NCBI GenBank assembly: GCA_036489565.1 | Contig: DASXFN010000060.1 | Coordinates: forward strand, 50,948-114,947 | Reading direction: 5' to 3' | DNA: 64,000 nucleotides | From: JAICKN01 sp036489565 | Lineage (GTDB): Bacteria > Acidobacteriota > Terriglobia > Terriglobales > Acidobacteriaceae | Shown here: piece by piece, positions 33,326-41,948 of the stretch | How positions within the stretch are numbered: position 1 is the first letter of the stretch | How the letters are laid out: every line of letters starts with the position of its first letter | The notes under the pieces: model-generated | The model's database searches: none | Seen by the model: the letters and a program-made list of their open reading frames with translations, nothing else | What the model was told of the DNA's origin: nothing | Position numbers and translations under genes: made by a program

Positions 33326-34714
33326 TTATTCTCCTCCGACAGTCAATCCATCAATTCGCAAGGTGGGGCTGGCCACGGCGCCGCGAAACTCAAGGTCATT
33401 GCCAATTTCCGAGATGTTGAAGAACATATCTTTCAGATTACCGGCAACCGTGATCTCTTCTACCGGAAAGGTCAGTTCGCCGCCGGAAATCCAAAGCCCG
33501 GAAGCTCCCCGTGAATAGTCGCCGGTCACCAGGTTCGCCCCATGCCCCATAAATTCCGTGACGTAAAGTCCCTCTTTGATGCCGCCAATAATTTGTTGTG
33601 GGGACTTCGTGCCAGCCTGCAGGAAATAATTTCCCGGCCCAATCCCCGGCGTGCCCGCAAGTCCACGAGAAGCGTTTGCCGTGGTCTGCAGTCCTAATTT
33701 CTTCGCCGTGTAGGTGTTCAGTAAATACGATTTGAGCACGCCGTTTTCGACGACAACTGTGCGCCGCGTCGGAATGCCTTCGCCGTCAAACGGACTGGTG
33801 CCAAAGCCGCCCACTATCGTGCCGTCGTCAATAATGTTGACGGCGTCTCCGGCAATTTTTTCGCCTAGCTTTCCCGCCAGGAACGACGCGCCGCGATAAA
33901 CGGAGTCGCCATTCACGCCCTCAAAAATGTGTTCGAGGATGGAAGTAGCCACCAGTGGATCGAAGACGATTGGCACTTGCGCCGTCTTCACTTTGCGGCC
34001 ACCCAGCCGACGCAGGGTGCGCTCCGCGGCAATCTTGCCGACTTGCTCCGGAGATTCGAGCTTGCCCAGACTACGCGCCACTGAGAACCAGTAATCCCGC
34101 TGCATGGCGCCGTTTTCCGCCTGTGCAATGGGCACGGCAGCCACCGAACAATACGACCGGCGATATTCGCCCACAAATCCGTGCGAGTTAGCGAGGATCT
34201 TGTGACCCGTGGCGGCATCGAACGATCCGCCATCGGAATTTTTCAGCCGCGGGTCCACCTCAAGCGCGGCCTTTTCTGCACGACGCGCATACTCAATGCG
34301 CTCCTGCCCCGGCAATGAATAGACGTCGGAATAGTAGAGATCCAAATCGCCAGAGAGTGAGCCAAGCTGCACGGCCTCCGGAATTCCCGCGAAAGGATCT
34401 TCGGAAGTAATGCGCGAAAGCTCAATGGCCGACTTCACCATGCGGTCCAGACCCTGCCTGGAAAAATCACTGGAGTGCGTGCTGGCCGTCCGCTGTCCAT
34501 TAAATACGCGCACCCCAATGGACTTCGAGCCGGACTCTTTGAGTGTTTCCACCTGGCCCATCCGCACGAGCGTAGAGAATTCATCGCCTTCGCGCACTAC
34601 GCACTCGGCCGCGGTCGCGCCGCCCGCCATCGCGCGGCGGACAATGTCCTGCGCCAGTTCGCGCAAGTCGGTTTCAATTTGCTGGCTTGGGGATTCTGTT
34701 TGAATTTCAGGCAT
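33326..34714 (-). CDS. pmbA: TldE/PmbA-family peptidase subunit
   Basis: From the MPEIQTESP start it has 462 residues; an ATG 18 bases upstream is also possible. Typical U62 features: AECVVREGDEFSTLVRMGQVETLKESGSKSIGVRV, VFDPLVATSILEHIFEGVNGDSVYRG, and the C-terminal FMGHGANLVTGDYSRGASGLWI. It lacks the HExxxH zinc motif, as expected for the TldE half. With TldD, encoded just upstream, it forms a heterodimeric protease that trims unfolded peptides and matures modified peptides. Confidence 0.88.
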   Translation of the reverse strand: MPEIQTESPSQQIETDLRELAQDIVRRAMAGGATAAECVVREGDEFSTLVRMGQVETLKESGSKSIGVRVFNGQRTASTHSSDFSRQGLDRMVKSAIELSRITSEDPFAGIPEAVQLGSLSGDLDLYYSDVYSLPGQERIEYARRAEKAALEVDPRLKNSDGGSFDAATGHKILANSHGFVGEYRRSYCSVAAVPIAQAENGAMQRDYWFSVARSLGKLESPEQVGKIAAERTLRRLGGRKVKTAQVPIVFDPLVATSILEHIFEGVNGDSVYRGASFLAGKLGEKIAGDAVNIIDDGTIVGGFGTSPFDGEGIPTRRTVVVENGVLKSYLLNTYTAKKLGLQTTANASRGLAGTPGIGPGNYFLQAGTKSPQQIIGGIKEGLYVTEFMGHGANLVTGDYSRGASGLWISGGELTFPVEEITVAGNLKDMFFNISEIGNDLEFRGAVASPTLRIDGLTVGGE

Positions 34715-34728
34715 ATTTAATATTTTCA

Positions 34729-34850
34729 CCACGGAGACACGGAGTAACCAAACTTCTGTTTACATACACGGCATACAAGCGCCAAAGTCATTCATCTCAT
34801 TCCTTACTGAATATTGATGAAGTTACTCCGTGCCTCCGCGGCTCCGTGGT
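34729..34850. repeat. Inverted repeat between tldD and tldE
   Basis: ACCACGGAGACACGGAGTAAC (34729-34748) and GTTACTCCGTGCCTC...CTCCGTGGT (34822-34850) are nearly complementary. The arms resemble those of 27894-28022. Transcripts of tldD into tldE would carry this stem. Confidence 0.6.
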
Positions 34851-34861
34851 TATAGAAGTTG

Positions 34862-36319
34862 TTACTGCATGAACCCGCCCGGATCCTTCCGTGCGGTCCC
34901 GCCGACGGTCAACCGGTCCACTTTTATGGTCGGAATTCCCACACCCACCGGGACCGCCTGGCCATCCTTGCCGCAAGTGCCAACGCCTTCGTCCAGCTTC
35001 AGATCGTTGCCGACCATGGAGACTCGCGTAAGCACATCCGGCCCATTGCCGATCAATGTTGCGCCCTTGATGGGAGCGGTCACCTTGCCGTCCTCAATCA
35101 TGTAAGCTTCCGACGCGGCGAAGACAAACTTGCCATTGGTAATGTCCACTTGCCCGCCGCCAAAGTTAACCGCGTACACGCCATGCTTCACTGACCGGAT
35201 AATGTCATGCGGATCATCCTGCCCGGCAAGCATGTAAGTGTTGGTCATGCGCGGCATGGGGATGTCTTCATAACTCTCGCGGCGGCCGTTGCCGGTGTTG
35301 GCCATTCCCATAAGGCGCGCAGAGAGCTTGTCGCTCAAATATCCTTTCAGGATTCCGTTCTCAATCAGTACGGTCTCCTGCGTGGAATTGCCTTCGTCAT
35401 CCACGTTCAGTGATCCACGCCGCCATGGCATGGTGCCATTGTCCACCACCGTGCATTTTTCGCTGGCCACGCGCTTGCCAATCAGCCCGGCAAACGCCGA
35501 CGTCTGCTTGCGGTTAAAGTCCGCTTCCAGTCCGTGACCGACGGCCTCATGCAGAAGCACTCCCGGCCATCCGGGCCCCAGCACAACTTCCATTTCGCCC
35601 GCCGGCGCCTCCTGAGCGTCAAGTTGAAGAATCGCCTGCCGCGCCGCCTCGCGCGCGAAATATTCCGGCGTTTTCTCGCCGAAGAAAAAGTCGAGGGCCA
35701 CGCGCCCGCCGCCTCCGGAACTGCCTCGTCCGGAACTCTTCTCCGACTTGGCGATGGTAGAAACATTCATGCGAGCCAGGGGCTGGGAATCCTCCGCAAA
35801 CGTTCCGTCCGAGCCGACTACAAGAATGTTGCGCAGTTCGTCCGAATAGCTGGCGCGAACTTCCTTAATGCGCGGATCATAAGCGCGGGCGGTGCTGTCA
35901 CCGCGCATCACAAGTTCGACCTTGGCGGTAATTTCCGCATCCACAGAAGGCAGCGTGACCGGATACAGGCTGCGTGCCGCCTTTTCCGCAAATCCCATCT
36001 TCGGAGTCTTTGCCGGGCCGCTGGCAATCAACGCCGCCGTGCGGGCCGCGCGCAGAATCCGCTCTGCGGAAAGATCATCCGTATAGGCGTAGCCGGTGCG
36101 TTCGCCCGAGATTACGCGTATGCCGCATCCGGCGGAAATTCCCTGCGCCGCTGACTTCACCATGGATTCATCCACCATCAGCGAGGTCGAGGAAAGGTAT
36201 TCAAAATAAAGGTCGGCGTAATCCCCGCCAGCGGAAAGCGCGGCCGCTAAATAGCGTTCCAGGTCACGATTAGTAAGCCCGTAGTGGTCGAAAAAGAATT
36301 GATTATGATTCACAGTCAT
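34862..36319 (-). CDS. tldD: TldD metallopeptidase
   Basis: The protein has 485 residues from MTVNHNQFFFDHYG; an upstream ATG at 36370 would overlap the leader of the divergent gene. The zinc motif HEAVGH at about residues 257-262 (VLLHEAVGHGLEADF) is intact. SAGCGIRVISGERTGYAYTDD and the C-terminal VNFGGGQVDITNGKFVFAASEAYMIEDGK complete the family pattern. It is the catalytic partner of TldE, whose gene follows 147 bp downstream past an inverted repeat. Confidence 0.9.
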   Translation of the reverse strand: MTVNHNQFFFDHYGLTNRDLERYLAAALSAGGDYADLYFEYLSSTSLMVDESMVKSAAQGISAGCGIRVISGERTGYAYTDDLSAERILRAARTAALIASGPAKTPKMGFAEKAARSLYPVTLPSVDAEITAKVELVMRGDSTARAYDPRIKEVRASYSDELRNILVVGSDGTFAEDSQPLARMNVSTIAKSEKSSGRGSSGGGGRVALDFFFGEKTPEYFAREAARQAILQLDAQEAPAGEMEVVLGPGWPGVLLHEAVGHGLEADFNRKQTSAFAGLIGKRVASEKCTVVDNGTMPWRRGSLNVDDEGNSTQETVLIENGILKGYLSDKLSARLMGMANTGNGRRESYEDIPMPRMTNTYMLAGQDDPHDIIRSVKHGVYAVNFGGGQVDITNGKFVFAASEAYMIEDGKVTAPIKGATLIGNGPDVLTRVSMVGNDLKLDEGVGTCGKDGQAVPVGVGIPTIKVDRLTVGGTARKDPGGFMQ

Positions 36320-36451
36320 TGGATGTCCCGCCGCGGTAGAAAGACTCCCGGCAACCCCATTATCCCACAATGCCGAATGTGCTCTGGAATTAGCAGGCCC
36401 TTATGTTTATCCGTCACATACAAACCATTTTCGAATGTTGAAAATGTCCGC

Positions 36452-37999
36452 ATGACCCCTGAATCCATGGGCCGCGCGCTGGAGGACTTCCTGCAAGGCT
36501 CCAACCGCGCAACCGTGCGCGAGAACGGAAACGAAGTTTTCGACCTGTCGGAAGCAAAATATTCCATTACCGGCGAGCACAACCGGTGCCTGCTGCACCT
36601 GTGGTCCTCTGAACGAAACCTGGTGCGACGCATTGTGGAGATGGAAGTAAAAAGCGACGTACTGCGGCTGGCGGTGCAGAAGCTGGGACAATCCAAGCCC
36701 ACCCGGCTGGAAATTTGCCGCACTCGCGATCTGCGTTCTCCCAACGACAAGCGCGCCGCACGCCTCGCCTACCGCCATAAGTTGAAGCGCATTCTGGAAC
36801 GACAGTTTGCCGGATACACGATTGGCGACCTGCGGACTTCGGCGGATTTAGAGCGCTCTTTCGGCCCAGTGTACTGCCGCGGACTCATCCATCGCGGACA
36901 GTCCGCTTTTGCGGTTTTTGGAGTGAACGCGAAAGAAACACAATCCTCCATTGACGCCGCACTTACATTCGCAATTTTGTGGCTCGACCTTTGCCGCGTG
37001 AACCATGTCGGAAAAATGGTCGTGGAAGGGCTCAAGCTATTTGTCCCGGCAAAATGCTCCGCGCTTACCCTGCAGCGCATGGCTCATCTGCATCCCGAGG
37101 CAGCGCGATGGCAGCTTTATGAATTCGACGAGCATGAAGATTTACTGCGGCCCATGGATCTTGCTGACCGGGGCAACTTTAATACCCGGCTGGTGCAATT
37201 TCCCGACCAGGATGCGGTGCTCCGGCGTTTTACCGACGCCATTGCTCGCGTCCGCAACTGGATGCCGGAAGTGGAAATTGCCGTGCTCAGTTCCGCGGAG
37301 ATCGCCTTTCGCCGCTTCGGCCTGGAATTCGCCAAAGCGCGGCTGGCCCACGATCCCAAAAGCTTCCGCAGCGCCACGGAAATTGTTTTCGGGCTGGGCA
37401 CGTCGGAACGGACGCTCAGCGACGTCAATGAGGAAGAGTTTGTCCGTCTTATTCGCAGCATCGGCGAGGTCCGCCATCCCGAGGGTCCGCGCGACCATCC
37501 CTTGTGGCGGTCACATCCTGAGCGCTGGCTCGAATCGCTGGTCGCGGGCAACATAAGCATGCTCGATGAACGCCTGGAGGCCCTCCCCGCCTACTCGCAA
37601 ATGCCCGCATTCTCCGCGGCGGACCGGGCGATGATTGACGTGCTCGCAGTCACCCGCTCGGGGCGTTTGGCTGTGGTTGAACTCAAGACCAGTGAAGACA
37701 TTCATCTTCCGCTTCAGGGCGTGGACTATTGGTCCCGCGTGGCCTGGCACCACTCCCGCAGCGAGTTCCAGCGCTTCGGATATTTCGCGGGCCGCGAACT
37801 TTCCGCGGAGCGTCCGCAACTAATCCTGATAGCTCCGGCGCTGCACATCCATCCCGCCACCGACACATTGCTCCGCTACATTTCTCCAGTAATTGATTGG
37901 ACGTTGATTGGCATTGACGAACGCTGGCGCGAGCAGGTGAAAGTAATGTTCCGCAAACGAGCGCCCCGCGTCGAAAAGCAAATGAAGATTGCCAGTTAG
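36452..37999 (+). CDS. Protein with C-terminal PD-(D/E)XK nuclease-like segment
   Basis: From MTPESMGRALEDF the protein has 515 residues; an open frame continues upstream to 36284 but overlaps tldD. The first ~350 residues are unrecognised (VREVNGNE-like strands, then HNRCLLHLWSSERNLVRRI). Near residues 395-415 the sequence DRAMIDVLAVTRSGRLAVVELK fits the PD-(D/E)XK core: an Asp, a ~12-residue turn, then E-x-K. It is followed by the Gln-containing LPLQGVDYWSR helix, which matches the QxxxY motif of RecB-like nucleases. The family is probably acidobacterium-specific. The gene is divergent from tldD. Confidence 0.6.
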   Translation: MTPESMGRALEDFLQGSNRATVRENGNEVFDLSEAKYSITGEHNRCLLHLWSSERNLVRRIVEMEVKSDVLRLAVQKLGQSKPTRLEICRTRDLRSPNDKRAARLAYRHKLKRILERQFAGYTIGDLRTSADLERSFGPVYCRGLIHRGQSAFAVFGVNAKETQSSIDAALTFAILWLDLCRVNHVGKMVVEGLKLFVPAKCSALTLQRMAHLHPEAARWQLYEFDEHEDLLRPMDLADRGNFNTRLVQFPDQDAVLRRFTDAIARVRNWMPEVEIAVLSSAEIAFRRFGLEFAKARLAHDPKSFRSATEIVFGLGTSERTLSDVNEEEFVRLIRSIGEVRHPEGPRDHPLWRSHPERWLESLVAGNISMLDERLEALPAYSQMPAFSAADRAMIDVLAVTRSGRLAVVELKTSEDIHLPLQGVDYWSRVAWHHSRSEFQRFGYFAGRELSAERPQLILIAPALHIHPATDTLLRYISPVIDWTLIGIDERWREQVKVMFRKRAPRVEKQMKIAS

Positions 38000-38030
38000 G
38001 AAGACCTTTGTGGTTTCAATCAGTCCGCAG

Positions 38031-39188
38031 TTAATTTTCGAGCGCGGGCGGATTTTCCGTCTGCGCCGGTTCGTTCCGGTAAACCCGCGAGATTCCGCGC
38101 ACAATCCGCCGCAAGGGCAGCGTGCCGCCGGGATCGGCCATGAAGATTTCCCCCTTGCGCGTGCCACGAAAATACCAGCGCTTCAGAATTGCCAGATGTT
38201 CCATGACCTCCTGCGCCGACTTTGGCTCAGCCTTCTGCGACGCATGCAGCAGTTCTTCCACGCGTGCCTCCATGGATTGCGGCCGCGTATGCTCCACCGG
38301 CTGGATAACAAACATAAACGGGCCCGCGATGCAGCCCTCATCCACGCGGAACAGATTCACTGCTCCCGGGTCGGCACTGGATTGGATAAGCACCGCTTTC
38401 AACTCATCAATACGCCTGACCAGCTCTGGCAGTTGACTTAACAAAGGCTTTAATTTTTCCAGCCGTGCATGTAACGACGACGCCTGTTCGAATTGCAATT
38501 CTGCTGAGGCGGCGTCGCGCTGCGAGGAAAAGTCGCGAGACAAAGAATTTCCGCCGCTATCAAAGTAGTCCCGTACCCGTTTCACCTCGCTTTGGTACTC
38601 CTCATCACTGCAACCCTTGAAGCACGGGGCCAGGCACATCTTCATTTCCGAATAGACGCAGCCGGGGAAATTTGGGTCCGGAGCCAGGTCTTCCACGCAA
38701 CGCCGCATCTTGAAAAAGTCCAGAGAATCGCTGGCGAATTTCTCCGCAAATGCGCGTGATGGAAACGGTCCATAGTAGGCTGACTTCCGTTGCAGACGGC
38801 CCAGCCGGGCAGTAACGGAAGCACGAGGATATTCGTTTTCCAAGTGCAGCTTAACCAGCGCGGCAAAGCGAAAGCGCATGCGCGCGCCGTAGGCCTGGGG
38901 GAAAGTTTCGCGCAGCAGTTGGTAAAGCACGAACCCCGACTCAAAATCAGACCCCGTGCCGGTGAATTCGACCGCCTGCACGCGATCGCGCAGGTTCAGC
39001 CGCTTGCTCGGCTCCTCCGGCTGGCCGAGCAATCTCTGTAGGCGGCGGCGCAGATTGGCCGTCTTGCTTACGTAAGGCTCCGCTTCCGCATTGCCGGAGC
39101 GAAGCACGAATACCGCGGGCGCAGCGGGGAGCGCGGCGAAAAATGGAACATCTTCAGTGGGCGAAAATTCAAGGCGCTGCGCTGGCAC
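38031..39188 (-). CDS. UvrC-like protein lacking the C-terminal nuclease half
   Basis: The protein has 385 residues. The N-terminal GIY-YIG position is degenerate (PAVFVLRSG and PYVSKTANLRRRL instead of GVYxxxD and YVGKAxxLxxR), and the catalytic Glu position seems to be Leu (GFVLYQLLRE). The UvrC cysteine signature is present (CVYSEMKMCLAPCFKGC), and a UVR-like helix (AELQFEQASSLHARLEKLK). The C-terminal RNase H-like endonuclease and HhH regions of UvrC are missing. It may bind UvrB or DNA without cutting, or cut weakly in the manner of Cho. It is convergent with the PD-(D/E)XK gene. Confidence 0.7.
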   Translation of the reverse strand: MPAQRLEFSPTEDVPFFAALPAAPAVFVLRSGNAEAEPYVSKTANLRRRLQRLLGQPEEPSKRLNLRDRVQAVEFTGTGSDFESGFVLYQLLRETFPQAYGARMRFRFAALVKLHLENEYPRASVTARLGRLQRKSAYYGPFPSRAFAEKFASDSLDFFKMRRCVEDLAPDPNFPGCVYSEMKMCLAPCFKGCSDEEYQSEVKRVRDYFDSGGNSLSRDFSSQRDAASAELQFEQASSLHARLEKLKPLLSQLPELVRRIDELKAVLIQSSADPGAVNLFRVDEGCIAGPFMFVIQPVEHTRPQSMEARVEELLHASQKAEPKSAQEVMEHLAILKRWYFRGTRKGEIFMADPGGTLPLRRIVRGISRVYRNEPAQTENPPALEN

Positions 39189-39255
39189 GAAATCATTCTA
39201 GGCGAGCACTTGCGATCATCTGCGAAAATCATTCGCCCAGTATCAAAACAAGAAT

Positions 39256-39282
39256 AAAGGCGGCCCATTTGAGGCCGCCTTT
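39256..39282 (-). terminator. Terminator of ftsH
   Basis: AAAGGCGGCC (39256-39265) pairs with GGCCGCCTTT (39273-39282) over a 7-base loop: ten perfect base pairs with A/T at the stem foot and T-rich sequence after. It lies 23 bp past the ftsH stop on the minus strand and would work in either direction. Confidence 0.8.
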
Positions 39283-39304
39283 AAGTTTCATGATCGCGAG
39301 ACAT

Positions 39305-41215
39305 TTACGCTGGAGCCGGTCTCTCGCCGCCCTTCGCCAATCCAGGACGGCCCGGTTCCGGCTTGAGCACCTGTTGCACGCCATCGTCGGACCTCGGTGG
39401 AGGTGTAATTTTCGGCAGCTCCTTGCCTTCGATAATCATGCGAATTTCGTTGGCATCCAGAACTTCGCGTTCCAGCAGCGCCAGCGCAATCCTTACCAGC
39501 ACATCGCCATCCGCAGCTAACACCGCCTTGGCGCGGTCATACCCCTGACCAATCAGGCGGCGCACTTCCTCGTCAATCTTAATGGCGGTAGCTTCGCTGT
39601 AATCGCGATGCTGGGCAATTTCGCGGCCCAGAAAGATTTGTTCTTCTTTCTTGCCGTAGGTTAGCGGGCCCAACTCGCTCATACCGAACTCGCAAACCAT
39701 CTTGCGGGCAAGGTCGGTAGCGCGTTCAATGTCGTTCCCCGCGCCAGTGCTCATCTGACTCAGGAACATCTCTTCGGCAATCCGGCCGCCCATCATAATG
39801 GCAATCTCGGTTTCGAGATAATCCTTGGTGTAGTTGTGTTTGTCATCAATCGGCAACTGCATGGTCACACCCAGGGCCATGCCGCGCGGAATGATAGTGA
39901 CTTTATGAAGGGGATCGGAATTCGGCAGCTTCGACGCGACCAGTGCGTGGCCGGCCTCGTGATATGCCGTGACTTTCTTTTCCGCTTCGGTAAGGATAAG
40001 CGACTTCCGCTCCACGCCCATCAGGACTTTGTCCTTGGCGAGATCGAAGTCATACATCAGAACAGCCTTGCGGTTTTGTCGAGCGGCCGCCAAAGCCGCT
40101 TCGTTCACCATGTTTTCCAGATCAGCGCCTGAAAAGCCTGGTGTTCCGCGGGCCAGTACCGAAAGATCAACGTCGTCAGCAAGTGGCTTTTTGCGCGTAT
40201 GCACCCGCAAAATTTCTTCGCGGCCGCGCACATCCGGACGGTTCACGATCACCCGCCGGTCAAAACGCCCCGGCCTCAGAAGCGCGGGATCAAGCACGTC
40301 AGGCCGGTTGGTTGCCGCCATCAGAATAACGCCTTCGTTTGACTCAAAGCCATCCATCTCAACCAGCAACTGATTCAAAGTCTGCTCGCGCTCGTCATGT
40401 CCACCGCCCAAGCCTGCTCCACGATGGCGTCCGACCGCGTCAATTTCGTCAATGAAGATGATGCAGGGAGCGTTTTTCTTGCCTTGCTCAAACAAGTCAC
40501 GAACGCGGCTGGCGCCGACGCCCACGAACATTTCCACAAAGTCGGAACCGGAAATCGAAAAGAACGGCACATTGGCTTCGCCGGCCACCGCTCGCGCAAG
40601 CAAAGTCTTGCCAGTTCCCGGAGGGCCCACCAGCAGTACGCCCTTCGGGATACGCCCGCCGAGCTTTTGAAATTTCTGCGCCTCGCGCAAAAATTCAATA
40701 ATCTCCTTCAGCTCTTCTTTCGCTTCCTCCACGCCAGCAACATCTTTGAAGGTGATCTTCTTCTGCTGCATGGAGAGCAGACGGGCCTTGCTCTTGCCGA
40801 ATGACAAAGCTTTATTTCCGCCGGTCTGCATCTGGCGGATCATCAGATACCACAACAGGGCAATTACAATAAGCGGTCCCCACATGGTCAGTATCTGGAG
40901 CAGCCAGCCTCCGCCGCTGTTGTCATGGAAGGTCATGGTGACGCCTTTATCGCCCAGCGTCTTGATCATGTCCGGGTAGTTGGAAGGCACGGTCAGATGG
41001 AAGCCGGCATTGTCAGCTTTGTACTTTCCAGTTACATCTATGCCGGTGATCGTTACTTCCTTGACATTCCCCGTATTCACTTCAGACATGAACTGCGAGA
41101 AATTGATCTCTTTATCTTTCGGGCCGGCCTGTCCGGTTCGAATTAATTCCCAAAGCAATACCGCGCAAACCGCGATGACTACCCAAAAGACAATTGTTTT
41201 TACTGTTGAGTTCAC
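39305..41215 (-). CDS. ftsH: ATP-dependent zinc metalloprotease FtsH
   Basis: The protein has 636 residues. There are two N-terminal membrane helices (VKTIVFWVVIAVCAVLLWELI and the LTMWGPLIVIALLWYLMI region) flanking a periplasmic domain. The AAA module has GPPGTGKTLLARA at about 196, FIDEIDAVGRHRG and the SRH. The zinc site HEAGHA is near 418. The C-terminus is short, Pro/Arg rich. It degrades misfolded membrane proteins and regulators such as LpxC. The HPRT-like and tilS genes lie just upstream, as in the widespread tilS-hpt-ftsH order. Confidence 0.95.
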   Translation of the reverse strand: MNSTVKTIVFWVVIAVCAVLLWELIRTGQAGPKDKEINFSQFMSEVNTGNVKEVTITGIDVTGKYKADNAGFHLTVPSNYPDMIKTLGDKGVTMTFHDNSGGGWLLQILTMWGPLIVIALLWYLMIRQMQTGGNKALSFGKSKARLLSMQQKKITFKDVAGVEEAKEELKEIIEFLREAQKFQKLGGRIPKGVLLVGPPGTGKTLLARAVAGEANVPFFSISGSDFVEMFVGVGASRVRDLFEQGKKNAPCIIFIDEIDAVGRHRGAGLGGGHDEREQTLNQLLVEMDGFESNEGVILMAATNRPDVLDPALLRPGRFDRRVIVNRPDVRGREEILRVHTRKKPLADDVDLSVLARGTPGFSGADLENMVNEAALAAARQNRKAVLMYDFDLAKDKVLMGVERKSLILTEAEKKVTAYHEAGHALVASKLPNSDPLHKVTIIPRGMALGVTMQLPIDDKHNYTKDYLETEIAIMMGGRIAEEMFLSQMSTGAGNDIERATDLARKMVCEFGMSELGPLTYGKKEEQIFLGREIAQHRDYSEATAIKIDEEVRRLIGQGYDRAKAVLAADGDVLVRIALALLEREVLDANEIRMIIEGKELPKITPPPRSDDGVQQVLKPEPGRPGLAKGGERPAPA

Positions 41216-41394
41216 TCACATACTCCCCGGAATATCTTCACGGCTTGCGGAGAAATATTCCACACACCATATAGATGCTCTAGCAGCCAACTCGACTGAA
41301 GAATCCATCCACTCATGATTTTACCCCTACTGGAAACAAAAAGGGCAGTGATTCACTGCAAACATTAGTCACCAGTTCCAGAGTTACAGCTCTG

Positions 41395-41931
41395 CTAACC
41401 GCCCGTGGCCAGATAAGGCAAGTTTCGGCCTGTTTGCTCGGCGGAACCGAGGCCGTACCCAATGAGAACACTCTCATCCACCAAAAAACCGAAATAATCG
41501 GGCTGCAAGGGCACCCGGCGGGCCGATTGCCGGTCGGCAAGGGTAACCAGCCGCACAGAAGCCGCTCCTCGAGAGCGGCAATCGCTCATCAAAAACTCCG
41601 TCGTTACCCCCGAATGGACGACCCCCTCCACCAGCAGCACATGCTGATTGCGGATGTCAGGCCCCTGGCTGAAGAAGATTTCCGTAATACCGTCAGAATT
41701 TGCATTATTTGAGCTGTAGCGCGGCTTAACGAACTGGCAGATGACGGGTATTTCCATGGCGCGGACCAGGTCAGCCGTGAAAATAAAGCTGTTTTCCAGC
41801 ACTGCCAGCACATGCAGCGTGCGGTCGCGATAATCCGCGGAAATCTGCCGGGCCAACTCCCGCACTCGCTTCTGTATCTGCTCCGTCGAAATCACGGTTC
41901 GCATCTGCCCCTTGTTCGCTGGTTCAGGCAT
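41395..41931 (-). CDS. HPRT-like phosphoribosyltransferase with altered PRPP motif
   Basis: From MPEPANKGQ (preceded by AGGAGA) the protein has 178 residues, usual for bacterial Hpt. The fold is recognisable (LHVLAVLENSFIFTADLVRAMEIP, VTLADRQSARRVPLQPDYFGF, FLVDESVLIGYGL). The PRPP motif, normally VEDIxDTGxT, reads VEGVVHSGVT: Glu is kept but both Asp, including the catalytic one, are Gly and His. The lysine of the KP/K loop is also unclear. It lies between tilS and ftsH where a true hpt is common. A non-catalytic or altered role is possible. Confidence 0.7.
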   Translation of the reverse strand: MPEPANKGQMRTVISTEQIQKRVRELARQISADYRDRTLHVLAVLENSFIFTADLVRAMEIPVICQFVKPRYSSNNANSDGITEIFFSQGPDIRNQHVLLVEGVVHSGVTTEFLMSDCRSRGAASVRLVTLADRQSARRVPLQPDYFGFLVDESVLIGYGLGSAEQTGRNLPYLATGG

Positions 41932-41948
41932 GGAGTCTAAATCTCCTG

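Noticed and set aside
36284..36451. N-terminal extension of the PD-(D/E)XK-like gene
   Set aside because: It overlaps the start of tldD on the other strand and is composed of low-likelihood sequence; the ATG at 36452 is preferred.
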